A stretch of DNA of 64,000 nucleotides, from the NCBI GenBank assembly GCA_020226215.1, contig CM035232.1, positions 58,413,220 through 58,477,219 on the forward strand. The letters run 5' to 3'. Numbering within the stretch: the first letter of the stretch is position 1; every line of letters begins with the position of its first letter. The notes below the pieces were generated by a model. It did not search any database, had not been told where the DNA came from, and was given only the letters and a program-made list of their open reading frames with translations. The translations under genes and the position numbers were made by a program. Below, piece by piece: positions 36,701 through 48,415 of this stretch. Source of the stretch: Sindora glabra (lineage: Eukaryota > Streptophyta > Magnoliopsida > Fabales > Fabaceae).

Positions 36701-39078
36701 ACTGGCTTTGGTGGTTTTTCTCCTAAATCTTCGAATGGCCTTTTTATAAAAATTGGTGAATTGGCTTCGAAATAGCTGACTTGTTCTAGAATTTTAGGAT
36801 CAGTAGTATGAGATGTATCCATCATACTGACTGCTAAAGGTTGATTTGAGCAAATTTCATCTACTACTTCTCTGGTGCAGCTGCTTACTGAATCAACCTT
36901 AAAACAGGTATCACCTTCATCAGGAAGAGATAGGGCTTTAAAAATGTTGAAGGACACTTGCTCATCTTGAATCTGTAAAATCAGCTTTCCCTTCTGTACA
37001 TCAATTAGAGCTCGTCCAGTTGCAAGAAATGGTCTCCCAAGAATAATAGGAATTTCTTGATCTTCTTCCATGTTAAGCACTATGAAATCTGCTGGGAAGA
37101 TGAACTTATCAACTTTTACTAGCACATCTTCAAGGACTCCACGTGGATGCTTTATTGAACGATCTGCTAGCTGCAGTAACACGGTAGTTGATTTCACTTC
37201 TCCTAATCCCAGCTTCTTGTAGACGGATAATGGCATCAGATTCACACTTGCACCAAGGTCACATAAGACTTTTTCAAATTCACACTCTCCAATGGTATAG
37301 GGTATGCAGAAACTTCCAGGATCTTTAAGCTTTGGCGGTAGTTTCTTTTGGAGAATTGCGTTGCACTCTTCAGTTAAGGCTACTGTTTCAAAATCCTCCA
37401 GTTTGCATTTCTTTGATAAAATCTCCTTCATAAATTTTGCATAACTGGGCATTTGGGCTAAAGCTTCAGCAAATGGGATGTTGATATGTAACTTCTTAAA
37501 CACCTCCAGAAACTTACTAAACTGCTTGTCTAGCTTAGCTTTCACCAATCTTTGAGGGAATGGAACTGGTGGAACATATGGTGGAGGATTATCTGGAAAA
37601 GTCATTCTTCCTGGAATCACCTCATCTTCTTTCTGAGCTTCTTCATTTTTCTTCCTTGATTCTAGCTCATTTAACTGCTTCCCACTTCTTAATGAAACAG
37701 CCTTTACGTGCTCTCTAGGATTTCTTTCAGTGTCACTGGGTAAAGTGCCTGGTTGTCTGGAATTCAGCATACTTGCAATTTGGCCTATTTGCACCTCCAG
37801 ATTTTTTATTGAAGTTGCTTGACTTTTCATGGTTGCTTCTTGACTCTTGAGTGCAGCTTCTGTTCTGACCATGAATTGGGAAGTATTCATGGTTAATTGA
37901 GCCAATGCTTCTTCTAAATTCGCCTTTGGTTGTGGTGGTGATTGCTGAATTTGTTGTTGATAATTCCCTTGAGGTTTGAACACATTCTGATTATTCCTCC
38001 ATCATAAATTAGGGTGGTTTCTCCATCCTGGATTGTATGTATTTGAGAAAGGATCATTTTGACGATTTTGATTCCCCACATAGTTGGCTTGTTCAGGTTG
38101 AGAAGGAATGAATGGATTGCCTTCTTGGCATTATATGCTCATGTAAGGACCTCCACATAAATCGCAAGCATTTGCAAGAGTTCTGATTGCATTTGCTTAA
38201 GCTGTTAATGAACTCACTTGCTTGGATATAGAGGCAACTTGAGAAGACAAAGTGGTCAGAATGTCTAGCTCATGGACTCCAAGTGCTTTCTTTGAAGTGT
38301 TGCGTTCAGAACGCCATTGGTAAGCATTTGTTGCTATCTCTTCCAACAGCTCCATAGCAGCTTCTATGCTTTTTCCCATTAATGATCCACTAGCTGCAGC
38401 ATCTACAAGTGTTTTGGTAGCATTAGACAATCCATTGTAGAAAGTCTGTAATTGCAGCCAATCTGGTAACCTATGATGAGGACATCTTCTTAGCAGCTCC
38501 TTGTATCTTTCCCATGCTTCATAAGGGCTTTCCATGTCATGCTGGGTGAATGAAGCAATCTCATTTCTCATCTTTGCAGTTTTAGCTAGAGGAAAGAATT
38601 TTGCTAGGAATTTTTGTGCCAATATGTTCCATGTAGTGATGCTCCCTACTGGTAAAGAGTGTAACCAGCTTTTAGCCTTATCCCTAAGTGAGAAAGGGAA
38701 AAGTCGTAACCTTATGGCATCATCAGAAACGCCATTATGCTTGAATGTATCACAAATTTCCAGAAAGCTGGCTATATGTGCATTCGGATCTTCTACTGGA
38801 GAACCTCCAAACTGATTTGCTTGCATCATTTGAATTATGGCTGGCTTGATCTCAAAGTTGTTGGCTAGTATAGGCGGTCTCCTGATCCCAGAAATGGTAT
38901 CCATGACTGTTGGTGTGGCATAGTCACGGAGTGCTTTAGTATCTGGTTCTTCTCTCAAATCTGCCATTGCTTCACCTTGATCTACAGTTGACTGCTTCTG
39001 TATCTTTCGATTCCTTCGACAAGTTCTCTCGATCTCAAAATCAAATAGCAGTGGCTCAGCAACTCTTGATTTGGTCAT
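33772..39078 (-). pseudogene. Athila gag-pol polyprotein relic
   Basis: A single frame with several stops. Gag (from MTKSRVAEP at 39078; an ATG at 39183 is also in frame) has the retrotransposon Gag core (RLRLFPFSLRDKAKSWL) and a knuckle CDLCGGPY near 38140. Pol then gives protease CDLGASVNLMP, reverse transcriptase with FMDDFSVF near 35935, RNase H (VWTDHSAIKYL), integrase HHCC (HCHSSPYGGHFGANR, CDKCQKIGN), core (DFMGPFPSS, SDGGKHFCN, E in SNRELKWILE) and the C-terminal end at 33772. In-frame stops lie at 38197, about 38130, 38005, 35113, 35010, 34792, 34583 and 34174. Most are former TGG or CAA codons. The element can no longer make its own polyprotein. Confidence 0.95.
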
Positions 39079-39180
39079 ACAATAGGACAAACCTGAAAAG
39101 AAAAGAAACACCAAAGAAGAAAAATGTAAAATAAAAACCAAATTAGGATTAAGATTACTTGGTATTGATATTAATGATAA

Positions 39181-39201
39181 CAATCCCCGGCAATGGCGCC
39201 A
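39181..39201 (-). other. Athila primer-binding site (Asp tRNA)
   Basis: The minus strand reads TGGCGCCATTGCCGGGGATTG, complementary to the 3' end of plant aspartate tRNA with one mismatch in the core (CATTGCC for CGTTGCC). It lies six bases inside the 5' LTR. Confidence 0.85.
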
Positions 39202-39207
39202 AAAACT

Positions 39208-40776
39208 TGTTACGTGTAAAATAGTTTATCAAATTAGCGCAAGTGCACACTGTCGTAAACAAGTAATAAAGTGATGAGAAAGTATCGTTCCCACGAGGAT
39301 TGTTTCACTAAGTACCGAAATTCATAATCCTAACACTATTTGGCAAATCGATTAGTTGGAGAATGAAGTAATTAAATAAAATCTATGCAGAAAAATATTT
39401 AAAGTAAATACGAATGCAATTGGAGTAAAGATAAATATGAATAAAAGACCTAGGGATCAGACTTCACTTAACAATTTCGGATCGAATCATCTATCTACAC
39501 TAATCCAATTTTAACTTCCTTAATTGATAGTCGAGTTTCCCTAAATTAATTACTAGCCTCTTCCAAGGTCAAGTAATTCTATAATTAATTGCTAATTCAC
39601 TATATTCCTATGTGAATCAAAACAACTAATCATGCATTAGGATTTATGGAACTCATTAAGACTACATAAACTATATGAATATATTCCTATTTCATATGCA
39701 ATTTACGGTTTTAATTATAGGTTCCATACATATGTATCTCCTTCCAGTCTCAACACACATATTGAGTTCATTCAAAATGTGGCCAATCAATTGAAAGCAT
39801 TAAGAGCAATAATTAAAACTCAATCTAGGAAATAAAATCGAAATTAGTTTTAATAGATTAGAATTCAATCTGTTATTATCAAGTTACATCATCACCCTAG
39901 GAAGATGAAAAATTAGAACATAATGAAATTAAAAATAAATGCAAAATAAAATAGAAACATCATCACATTCATGAAACAAACACAAGATTATAATTACAAA
40001 TGCATGAGAATAGAAATACTATCCATCCATGTAGGAGGTAAAACCTTCCATATAGGAGGAAAACCTAGCTTTCCATGTAGGAGGCATACAAGAACTAAGA
40101 ATGCATGAACTAAACTACTATTTAAGATGCATGAATCAATGAATGCTGCAAATGATCTCTACTTCTACCTATTTATAGGTGAATGAATCAGCTGCAAGTC
40201 ATAAATCTTGACCATTAGCTACTAATCACATTCTTTAGCTACCACTCATGGTCTTTAACCACCCTTCTTGATTTTCTCAGCAACAATTATTCTGACTTGT
40301 TGGTAATTTTTCACCATGAGAATGGCAGAGTTACATCTTCCTGTCAACATAGGAGTTGTAGAGCCGGATCTTAACTTTCAAATGCCGCAAAGAACTCCTA
40401 ATTTTGACATTTCTATACCAAGTTATGATCAGATTAGTAACTAAAGGTCAGATTCCGTCAGAACCACTGTTTCATATTCCAAGCAGAATTTGAGATCCTT
40501 AGATTCCGAACTGGGCTTTTATTTAAACATGAAGATTGTAGGGATTTTTCTTAGCTTTGTAACCATATAAAGAACAACCCAATCAAACATCTATAACTCC
40601 AGATATAGCCTAAAACCTGAAATAGGGTCAAAATACAGCATTATCTAAAAGATTTCATTTCATTTCAAATTCAAGACCCATTCACAAAATGCAACTAAAT
40701 TTATTAAATTAAACAAGATAACATCCAAAAATGTATCATACAAGGAAAAATAAATATGTAAATATTTTACGTATCA
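39208..40776 (-). repeat. Athila 5' LTR
   Basis: Matches 29058-30626 base for base except about 36 substitutions, mostly transitions. It is next to the primer site and so supplied the promoter. Confidence 0.95.
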
Positions 40777-41400
40777 CCAATGTCAATCCAAGTCATTTTT
40801 ACTTTCATTTTTAAATCAAACTCAATTAAGTTGAGTCAAGCCTATGTCAATTCAAGTCATTTTTAATTTTATTATTAAATCGAATTCAATTAAGTTAAGT
40901 TATGCATATGTCAGTCTAGGTCATTTTCCTTTCCATTGTTAAATTGAACTCGATCAAGTTAAATTGAGCTTGTGTCAATCTAGATCAATTTTCTTTTTAT
41001 CATTAAATCGAACTTAATTAAGTTAAGTTAAGCTTATGTCAATTCAAGTTATTTATATTTTTATTGTTAAATAAACTTAATCAAGTTGAGTCAAACTTAT
41101 GCTAATCTAGGTCATTTCTCTTAAATTAAATTCAATCAAGTTAAGTTAAATCCAAGTTATTGCCTTTGAATTTTCAAATTAACCAATTCATGTTGAATTA
41201 AACTCATGCTAATTCAAGCTATTCACACCAAATCCATCCAAGCTAGATTAGGTTTTTGTCAATTTAGCTTATTTTATTATTAAATTGAATACAGTCAAGT
41301 TAGGTTAAACTTGTGTTAATTTGAGCTATTTCTTTTAAACCTAATCAATTTAGGTCCAACTTATCTCAATTAATTCAATCATGTTTGGTTCATTCAAGCT
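40777..41400 (+). repeat. ~64-bp tandem repeat array, right part (includes CCAAT duplication at 40777-40781)
   Basis: The array interrupted by Athila resumes with CAATGTCAATCCAAGTCATTTT and runs for about nine units of increasing divergence, fading out near 41400. The first five bases are the right CCAAT target duplication. Confidence 0.85.
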
Positions 41401-42454
41401 AGATTCGTGAAGTAGGTTTATCCTTCTTAACCTAATTAGGGTCAAACCGTACTTCTCTCTTTTTTTCATTTTTGCTCAATATCATGGTTCATATACATAA
41501 AAAAATTCTTTCTTTCTCAGCATTATGCTTCCTTTTTTTATCCCTTTCTTTTCATCTTATCCTAGTCCCTTATTTTATCAATCTTCATCAACTACTTATC
41601 TTTCTTCTTTTCTCACTAAATTTCATTATTCTCTCATCCTCACTTAATTTAAAGCTTATTCATTTCCTCCATCATCTAATCTCTTAATATCTTTTTTAAC
41701 CTAGCCTCTTTCTGTTGGCTTTCATTACCTAGTTTCTCTATCTTTCTTCAATTTCTTATAGACTTCTCCCATCACCCTTCCTTGACCTTTTGTTATCCAA
41801 TTTCTTTATCTCTTTAATTTCTTGCCAGTCATCTTCATCTTTTTCTTAATTTAGAGCGCCACTACATTGCTTCATGGTAAAATAGAGGTGTTGTGATAAT
41901 TTTAAAGCCTATCGATCCTGTAGGAATTTGAAGAAAGGACACTGCAATGTAGAAATTGCATGTTTTAATTGTTATACTTCATGATATAGTTCTAGCATGT
42001 GCAATGATTTGTGATCTATAGCAGTATAATGGTAAAACATGGTTAGGATTGGATCTACAAGGGATACTCTGCCCTTTTTCTTAAATGGATTATAAACCCT
42101 TGTCTTATGAATGATTGGATAGTGTTAATTGTTATGTTAATTTTGATCATGGTACTACTACTGTTGACCATTGCTATGAAGAAGTAACTGCCAAATAGAA
42201 CCTTGAGTGGAATGATCAGGCAACATTAATGGTTGTGACAACTATAACCCCGCTATTATTGTTATTGGACTTGTTGTGAAGAAGTAGCTGCTAGATAAAA
42301 CCCTTGAGCAGTTGTAATTAATGTTATGACTTCATGATTATTCTTATTTGTCATGCTAAACTAGTGTAATTTTAAATATAATTATATGTCAATGTCTTTA
42401 CTCACCTCCAAATATGTCATCGTCTTTAATCACCTCCAAAATCTAAAATGATGA
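41401..42454 (+). other. 3' untranslated region of the Tat-like element
   Basis: T-rich and non-coding. Two related segments near 42160-42230 and 42250-42310 (sharing GAAGAAGTARCTGC) suggest a local duplication. No domain recognised. Confidence 0.5.
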
Positions 42455-42472
42455 GTAAAGGGGAATAGCTAT
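42455..42472 (+). other. Polypurine tract of the Tat-like element
   Basis: GTAAAGGGGAATAGCTAT directly precedes the TGATACC start of the right LTR. Confidence 0.6.
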
Positions 42473-44737
42473 TGATACCTAATTTTGTCCAGATAATAAT
42501 ATAAATAAAATAAATTTTAAATTTTTAAAAAAATTCAAAAAAAATAAAATGAATGACAAATAAAAGAGGTGGTTCATATGGGCAGCTATTTCCAAGTCTG
42601 CTTTTACAAAATTTGTAGTAAAAAATTTTAAAATTTGTTTCATATTACACTGCCCTTAATAACTACTTTATCACCACCTTTCACATGTGGGCTTGTTTTC
42701 ATGCCACAAACTATGACTAGGAGCCTACTTTCATGCCACTAGTCATGACTGATGATACACTTTGTTATTCTTCATTGTGTATAAAAGCTATATACTTACA
42801 ATGAAAAAAAAATAAGGGGAACAAAAAAAAGGCCTCTCTTTTGTTTTCCTTTGACTCTCATAACCTCATATTTGGCATCTTGAATTACTTAAAGGGGAGC
42901 GCAGTTAGAGCCTGAAGGAGGGAGGAAGAGAGGAAAATTAAAAAGGAAGAGATTTCAAAAAAAAAATTTACAGAAGAAGGGAAAATTAAAAAATTCTAGA
43001 AGAAAGGCAAGAAGGAGGAAATGCATTTAAAAAAAATAAGAAAAAGAAGAGGTACAAAGACCATAACAAAGAAGAAGAAGAAAAGAAACTAAAAAAAAAG
43101 CAAGTTGAATTTGCATATGAGAAAGAAGAAAAAAAGTTATTACAAAGATGTGAGAAAATAAGAAAGTAGAGAAAATAAAAAAAAGGGGCAAGAATTGTAA
43201 AAGAGAGAGAGAAGAGACTTTTTTTAAAATATATATATTGTTTATATCATTCTATCCCCTTTTCTTACTTTAATTTTTATTTTATTTTATTGTATTTTAA
43301 TTTTTATTTTAAATTCTATATTTTACTTATTTTAAAATAATAAAATATAAATTATAAAAAAAATTAAAAAAAAAAATAGGGGCATCCCCCTCCTACCTTT
43401 TTCAATTAGGTAGGATGGTCCCACGTCACATATTATTTTTTTTACTTTAATTAATTTTATTTATTTATTTAATATTATTAAGATATTATTTTGTGTGATT
43501 CCTATAATGGAATAAAATAATCACACAAAATAGTTTAGATATTTAAACTATTTTAATATTTTTAAGTGAAGGATATTTTTAAAATTAAATTGAATGAGTC
43601 AATTAAACTAAAAATTTTCAATATTATTGTATATAAAATTATCTTATAATTATCATTTGTATATGTATTGCATCTTAATTTATTTCATTTTATTATATTT
43701 ACACATAAGCACATACAATTTATAAAATGAAAATTATATATTTTATGATGATAGAATAATATTGAAATTAATTGTAAGCACAATAAATATAATTTCAATT
43801 TTCTTAAGCAATTCTTTATTTAGATTTGACCATGAAATTGAGCAAATTTAATATTTTAAAAATTATAAAATAACATTGAATTGTGATTTTATTTTTTTAA
43901 GTAATTTTGTATTCAAATTTGACCATGAAATTAGATAAATTTTATGCTTAAAAATTATGGAATAATATTAGAATTATAATTTCAATTCTTTTAAACTTTT
44001 TATTTTAGAATTGGCCATGAAATTGGATAAATTTTATAATCTAAATTAAAAATCATTGATATAATATTAAACAAATAAATAAATAAAAATTCTTAAAATA
44101 ATTTTCCTTGCCTTATTATTTTAAAAGTTATATTACAAACATTTTATTAAAAATATTTCAAAAAAATGAAATAAAATTTTTTATAAAGAATAAAATAATA
44201 ATTTTTTGTAAATAATAAGATAAAAATATTTTAAAAACATTTCAAAAATGATAAAATAAAAACCATTCAAATAATAAAATTTATATCTATGACGTGTCGA
44301 AGTGAAGTAATCTGATTGCAGATGCGATTATGATAGTACTTAACATTATTAAGGCAGTTTATTTCATCCAAATCCTAGTATAAACTTAGGTAGATTTAGG
44401 TAACTAATTTAATAAATTAATTAAAATTAAAATCATATTTTCAAAAAAAATACACATAATATAATAAGGACTATTATAATTTAATTTAAAAAATAGAATT
44501 AGAATAAATTGACAACCATTCTTTGAACGGATATTATAAGGTGCTAATAACTTCTTTGCACGTAACTAACTTCCAAATCTAAACTTTAGATATACAGACC
44601 TCTTTCAATATTTTAATCATACCATAAAAAATAATTAGCGACAGTTTCATTTTTATTTATTTATACTTACCAATGTTTCCAAGGAGGTACGAAGCTACTT
44701 GCCTCCCACAGATTTCATCACAGGGCACGTCATGACA
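42473..44737 (+). repeat. 3' LTR of the Tat-like element (full length)
   Basis: Starts TGATACCTAATTTTGTCC and ends GTCATGACA, 2265 bp. From about 42850 it aligns with 20895-22767, including the purine-rich AGGGAGGA stretch, the CCCTCCYACC block and the AACTTTAGATAYACAGA motif. The divergence is clearly greater than in the Athila or Copia LTR pairs, in line with an older insertion. Confidence 0.75.
42780..42787 (+). promoter_or_regulatory. Candidate TATA box of the Tat-like LTR
   Basis: TATAAAAG in the context TTGTGTATAAAAGCTATA. It is present only in the right LTR because the left LTR lacks this part. Confidence 0.5.
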
Positions 44738-44768
44738 CTAATATATTATTGAAAAATTATATGATTAT

Positions 44769-45032
44769 AGGACTTCATTTATTTTTTGACAAATAATTTT
44801 CATAGGAGAATTTTATATAAGTGAAGGAATACTATATGATTTTATTCCTTATAGTTGAAAAAATGATTCTTAAAATCATAATAAAGGAGACTTTCTTTTT
44901 GAAAATTGATGAAGTTATCTTCCATCAAATTCATTATATTTAATATTAAATATATTAATTATTTTTTACAATCTTAATAATTTATAATTATATTCTTATG
45001 AAAAAAATTTTCGATCAAAATAAAAAGAGTCT
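44769..45032. mobile_element. MITE, hAT-like, family A (copy 1)
   Basis: The left end AGGACTTCATTTATTTT and the reverse complement of the right end AGACTCTTTTTATTTT form an imperfect inverted repeat extending to TTTTCATA. Flanks ATGATTAT and ATGAATAT agree at 7 of 8 bases. The interior resembles 48416-48792. Confidence 0.6.
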
Positions 45033-45504
45033 ATGAATATGATTTTAATGAGTGGCCAAAATTTTTTATGTTGATGGTTTGGATTAAATTTCAATTTTCC
45101 CCTTTTATGGATTTATTTGGCCAAAAAGTGTGAGAGGCAATATTTTTAGTCAATAAACTATGTGAAAATATACTTTTATGTGTTAACCGAAAATGAATAA
45201 AATATAAATATATTTGAAATGTGTTTTCTATATCTTTATATGTCATTTTTTTTGAAACAAAAAGGTGGTTGTTTGGTTTAGGATTTTGGGGTTGACTATT
45301 GAATATTATAATCTTAAGGAAGTGTTTAGCTAGAAGATTTTAAGAGATTGTTAATAAAATTAAAAAATTAATTCCTTTATTGAGTATTTGATTCATATAG
45401 AATGAAATCTATTACTATTACATACCTTTAACTAATGCCTCCCATTTAAAACCCTTTCCCTTTCTAAAGTTTCAAATTATCAACCCATCGAAATTAAAAA
45501 GACA

Positions 45505-45693
45505 CTCTTATCACACTTCAATACCATCATAACATCTATCTCCACTACCACTGTCACAGTTACCACCACCACTCACCACAACTATCACCATTACTACCAT
45601 TTCCACTACTAATGTCATCACTATCATCACTTTTAATACCATCTCCACTATCATTATTTCCATCATTTTCACTATCATTATCGTCATTATCAT
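45505..45693. repeat. Imperfect CAY/ACC trinucleotide microsatellite
   Basis: A run of ACCATC, CACTAC and ATCATT triplets. The minus-strand ORF across it is only repeat translation. The repeat resumes briefly at 46199-46230 after a MITE. Confidence 0.8.
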
Positions 45694-46198
45694 TAAAGAT
45701 GAAAATAGATTAAGTTAAGTTAGATTTTACATTAAATATGTTAAAAATTATAAAATTAAGCTTAACTTATTAACTTATATAAGGACAAAATTTAAGCTTA
45801 ACTTGACTTATTTAAAATGTTTGGTCTAACTTATTAACCTATTTAAAAAACTACTCACATAAATAAATATTCAAATAATCTAATATATGAAAAGTTTCAG
45901 GGCAAAAAATAAATTAATAATTAAATTAAGTTTATATTTATATTTATTTGTATTAAAATTATATTAGTATTATATATATGTATATTTTATAAATATATAT
46001 TATATATCATGTTATATTATATTATATTATATATAAATAAATTAAATATTTAAATTGTTCAATCTAATAAGCTTACTAGCTAAGCTTATAAAAAATAAGC
46101 ATGACCTATTTATTAGTTTTGATTTGACCTATTTAGATAAAAAGATTATATTAGCTTCAGCTAAAAATAAACTAAACCATAATGGTTTATTTTCACTC
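45694..46198. mobile_element. Possible MITE inserted in the CAY microsatellite
   Basis: The microsatellite is split by AT-rich DNA whose ends contain GATGAAAATAG and, in reverse complement, GAGTGAAAATAA. Flanks ATTATCAT and ATTGTTAT match at 6 of 8. Boundaries may be off by a few bases. Confidence 0.4.
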
Positions 46199-46479
46199 AT
46201 TGTTATTACCATTACCACCATGACCATAAAAAATATTATAATTTTTAAAATTCCATTATGATTCTATCTACTAAGTGATGAATGAAACTAAACAAGGAAG
46301 AGAATTACAAATAATGTGATTTCATTCTTTGAATAAATCAAATAATTCCAAAAAAAAGTAATAGTTTCCTTTCCATTATTCTTCTCACAATTTCATTCCC
46401 TTCTCATTTCCATATATTTAATCCAACACCTTTAAATTTTTTTGAAAAAACTTGTTACTAATATAGGTTTGCCTTTAAA

Positions 46480-46980
46480 GGTGGATAATTTAACCTCTAT
46501 TACTTTTTGCAAAATGTTTGCCCAAATGTGTGCTTAGGTAGATTTGTGTAGAAGCTTGGTGTTTCTAGTGATATTTAAACCAAAATGTTATATTGCTGCA
46601 TATGAGGGTCTTTTTTTATTTGCTTGTATTATGGTTGATATGGTTATCATAAGAAGATTTGTACTGATAATGTGATTGTTCATCATGCTCAAATTATGGT
46701 GGCCATGGTGTAGGAAGATGTTAACAAGGGCAAGAAGGGTGGAAGTCTTGTGGTCCCCTAATTAACTGAGAAGAAGTAATTGGGATAACTAATTTCGATG
46801 ATTGCATGACTATTAAAAGGCCTACTAGAAGATGTCAAAGGAATCAGGTTAGAGATAATGACAATAAACAAAATGGTTTTAATATTGGAGTTAATGGAAT
46901 TAATAGCACTAATCTTGGAAATATAAATGCTAGAAGGTCTCAGTTTCCAGTTCTACATTAAAATGATGTTAAGGAATCCA
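46480..46980 (+). pseudogene. LINE ORF1 relic (nucleic-acid-binding, CCHC)
   Basis: Reading across stops gives KMFAQMCA, VDLCRSLV, YIAAYEGLF and, in the adjoining frame, a degraded knuckle ending YGYHKKICTDN. Plant L1 ORF1 proteins have the order GRYARVCVEID, then YEGL, IC, CG, YGH and C. The protein would package LINE RNA. No intact frame remains. Confidence 0.65.
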
Positions 46981-47829
46981 TCTTGGTATGAAGCCATCCT
47001 TGTTAGCACTACATTTTAATATTTGAAATAGGATTATTGGTAAACTGTTGGGCTTGGTAGGAGTTAATGGTAAGTAGCAATTGTAATGGTGGGTAAATTT
47101 TTTGGTGATATATTAGTATCACATACATATAATTTTTGTAAATATATTATCTTTCCAATTTAACATTCTAATAGACAAAAAATTAAAAGTTTCTAGCAAG
47201 AGATCAGATTAATGAATTTAAAAAAATAATACATTTAACAAAAATTAAAAGTTTTTAATGCTAACGTAGCACCATAAATTTAGCCCTAGTTTAAAAAGGA
47301 AATTTCAGAACTCTACCCAATTGTTAAAACTACCACAAGTTACTAATTCTATGCCATCTTCATCCAAATATAAGGTTTTAGTTAGTGAAACTATAATTAG
47401 GAAATGAAACTAAAAAAAGTTCCCAAATTTCAATGCTTTTGTGAAGGCTTATTATAAAACATAGAGAATTTTTTTTAAGAAAATCATTTACATCAACAAT
47501 TTGATAGTGACTATTCCTAATCAAAAATTTTATGCTTTCAGTAAGGATAAGGGGTCATCGAGCCTAAACGTTAGAATCTAACATAAACTTTTATGTCAGT
47601 GTCAATGCAAATGGATGAAGTTGTTATGAAAAAGAATGTATATATGGTTATGAAGGATTTTGCACTTATTACAAGGCATGTTTGACTTGATCCAAGTCCT
47701 CTCTTTTATATTTCCTTGTATGAATTTTTAAATATGGAATTGTAAAAGAGTTTGTGATTGTTCTTTCTTTCCCTACTATTGTTAAGGGTCTAGTTGCAAA
47801 ATTTCATACTTGTCTTTTGGGTATTTTAG

Positions 47830-48415
47830 AAGCATATGCCAATGGTTGCAATGTTGAGAAGATCATAAGTTCTTTTAGCTTTGATGCTTCATGTCGAATA
47901 AATGTTGTTAGCTTATCTAGTGAAATTTGGTGTGTGGAATTTTCAAATTGTTAAAATGAAGCCTCATGTCCTCTATAATGAGTTCATTCATTTTAAAGTA
48001 AAGCTCAATCTCCTTTTAAAGCTTATGCATTAGGTATGGCAATCCTCATCCTATCTCTCATAACAATGTTTGGAATTTCTTAACTAATACAAGTTATTTC
48101 TAATACTTAGGTTTTGAATAGTGATTTCAATGTTATGCTCTTTATCTATTAGGAAATAAAAGGAGAAATTATGTTATTTTATTATGATTTGTCAAAGTTT
48201 AGGGATTACATGGCTTCTTGTAGATTAGAGGATTTGGTTTTTCAAGGGAACGAGTTTACATGGTCAAGGAATGGGATTTAGGAGCACTTTGATAGCTTAC
48301 ATGATCATGGAATGGAATTTAAAAGCACCTTAAGTACGCTAATTCCAATGTAGAATGGAGGTTAACTTTCCTTATGCTTTTATTCTTCACCACCCAAGGA
48401 TGAAATCTGATAATT
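47830..48415 (+). pseudogene. LINE ORF2 endonuclease relic
   Basis: The part at 47840-47950 reads VEKIISSFSFDASCRINVVSL, as in the L1 motif before SGGIW. The part at 48130-48410 reads KFRDYMASCRLEDLVFQGNEF, then TWSRNG and HPRMKSDN, the C-terminal end of the AP-type endonuclease. Intervening DNA is too decayed to read. Confidence 0.65.

Larger units (their letters stand above)
29058..40776 (-). mobile_element. Athila-type Ty3/Gypsy retrotransposon with extra LOG-like module
   Basis: Two 1569-bp LTRs (TG...CA), a tRNA-Asp primer site, a gag-pol relic, an extra module and a GGGGG-rich polypurine tract, all on the minus strand, flanked by CCAAT duplications. Protein similarity, the DLGAS protease, FMDD reverse transcriptase and the TGTGGGGGAATT tract mark the Athila lineage. 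The LTRs differ at about 36 of 1569 sites by eye (2.3%). After pol, where Athila elements may have an env-like ORF, this one has the unknown ORF and a LOG-like gene. Confidence 0.95.
20895..44737 (+). mobile_element. Large non-autonomous LTR retroelement (Tat-like) carrying a LOG-like module
   Basis: Direct repeats at 20895-22767 and about 42850-44737 are diverged LTRs. A primer site follows the left one and a polypurine tract precedes the right one, so the element reads plus. Without the inserted Athila (29058-40776) the internal region is about 8 kb. It holds a leader, an unknown ORF relic, a LOG-like relic, a long 3' region and ~64-bp tandem repeats. No gag, protease, integrase or reverse transcriptase can be read in it. 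The TGGCGAC-type primer site and 3' tandem repeats resemble the Tat/Ogre branch of Ty3/Gypsy; this assignment is inference. Confidence 0.65.

Noticed and set aside
39079..39183. Upstream 35 codons as the Gag start
   Set aside because: The hydrophobic stretch is unlike Athila Gag; MTKSRVAEP at 39078 fits better, though the upstream ATG cannot be excluded.
41472..41687. 71-codon hydrophobic ORF
   Set aside because: T-rich DNA gives Leu/Phe/Ser-rich chance ORFs; sits in a retroelement 3' region.
45511..45693. Minus-strand ORF rich in Met, Val and Ile
   Set aside because: Translation of the CAY trinucleotide repeat, no domain.
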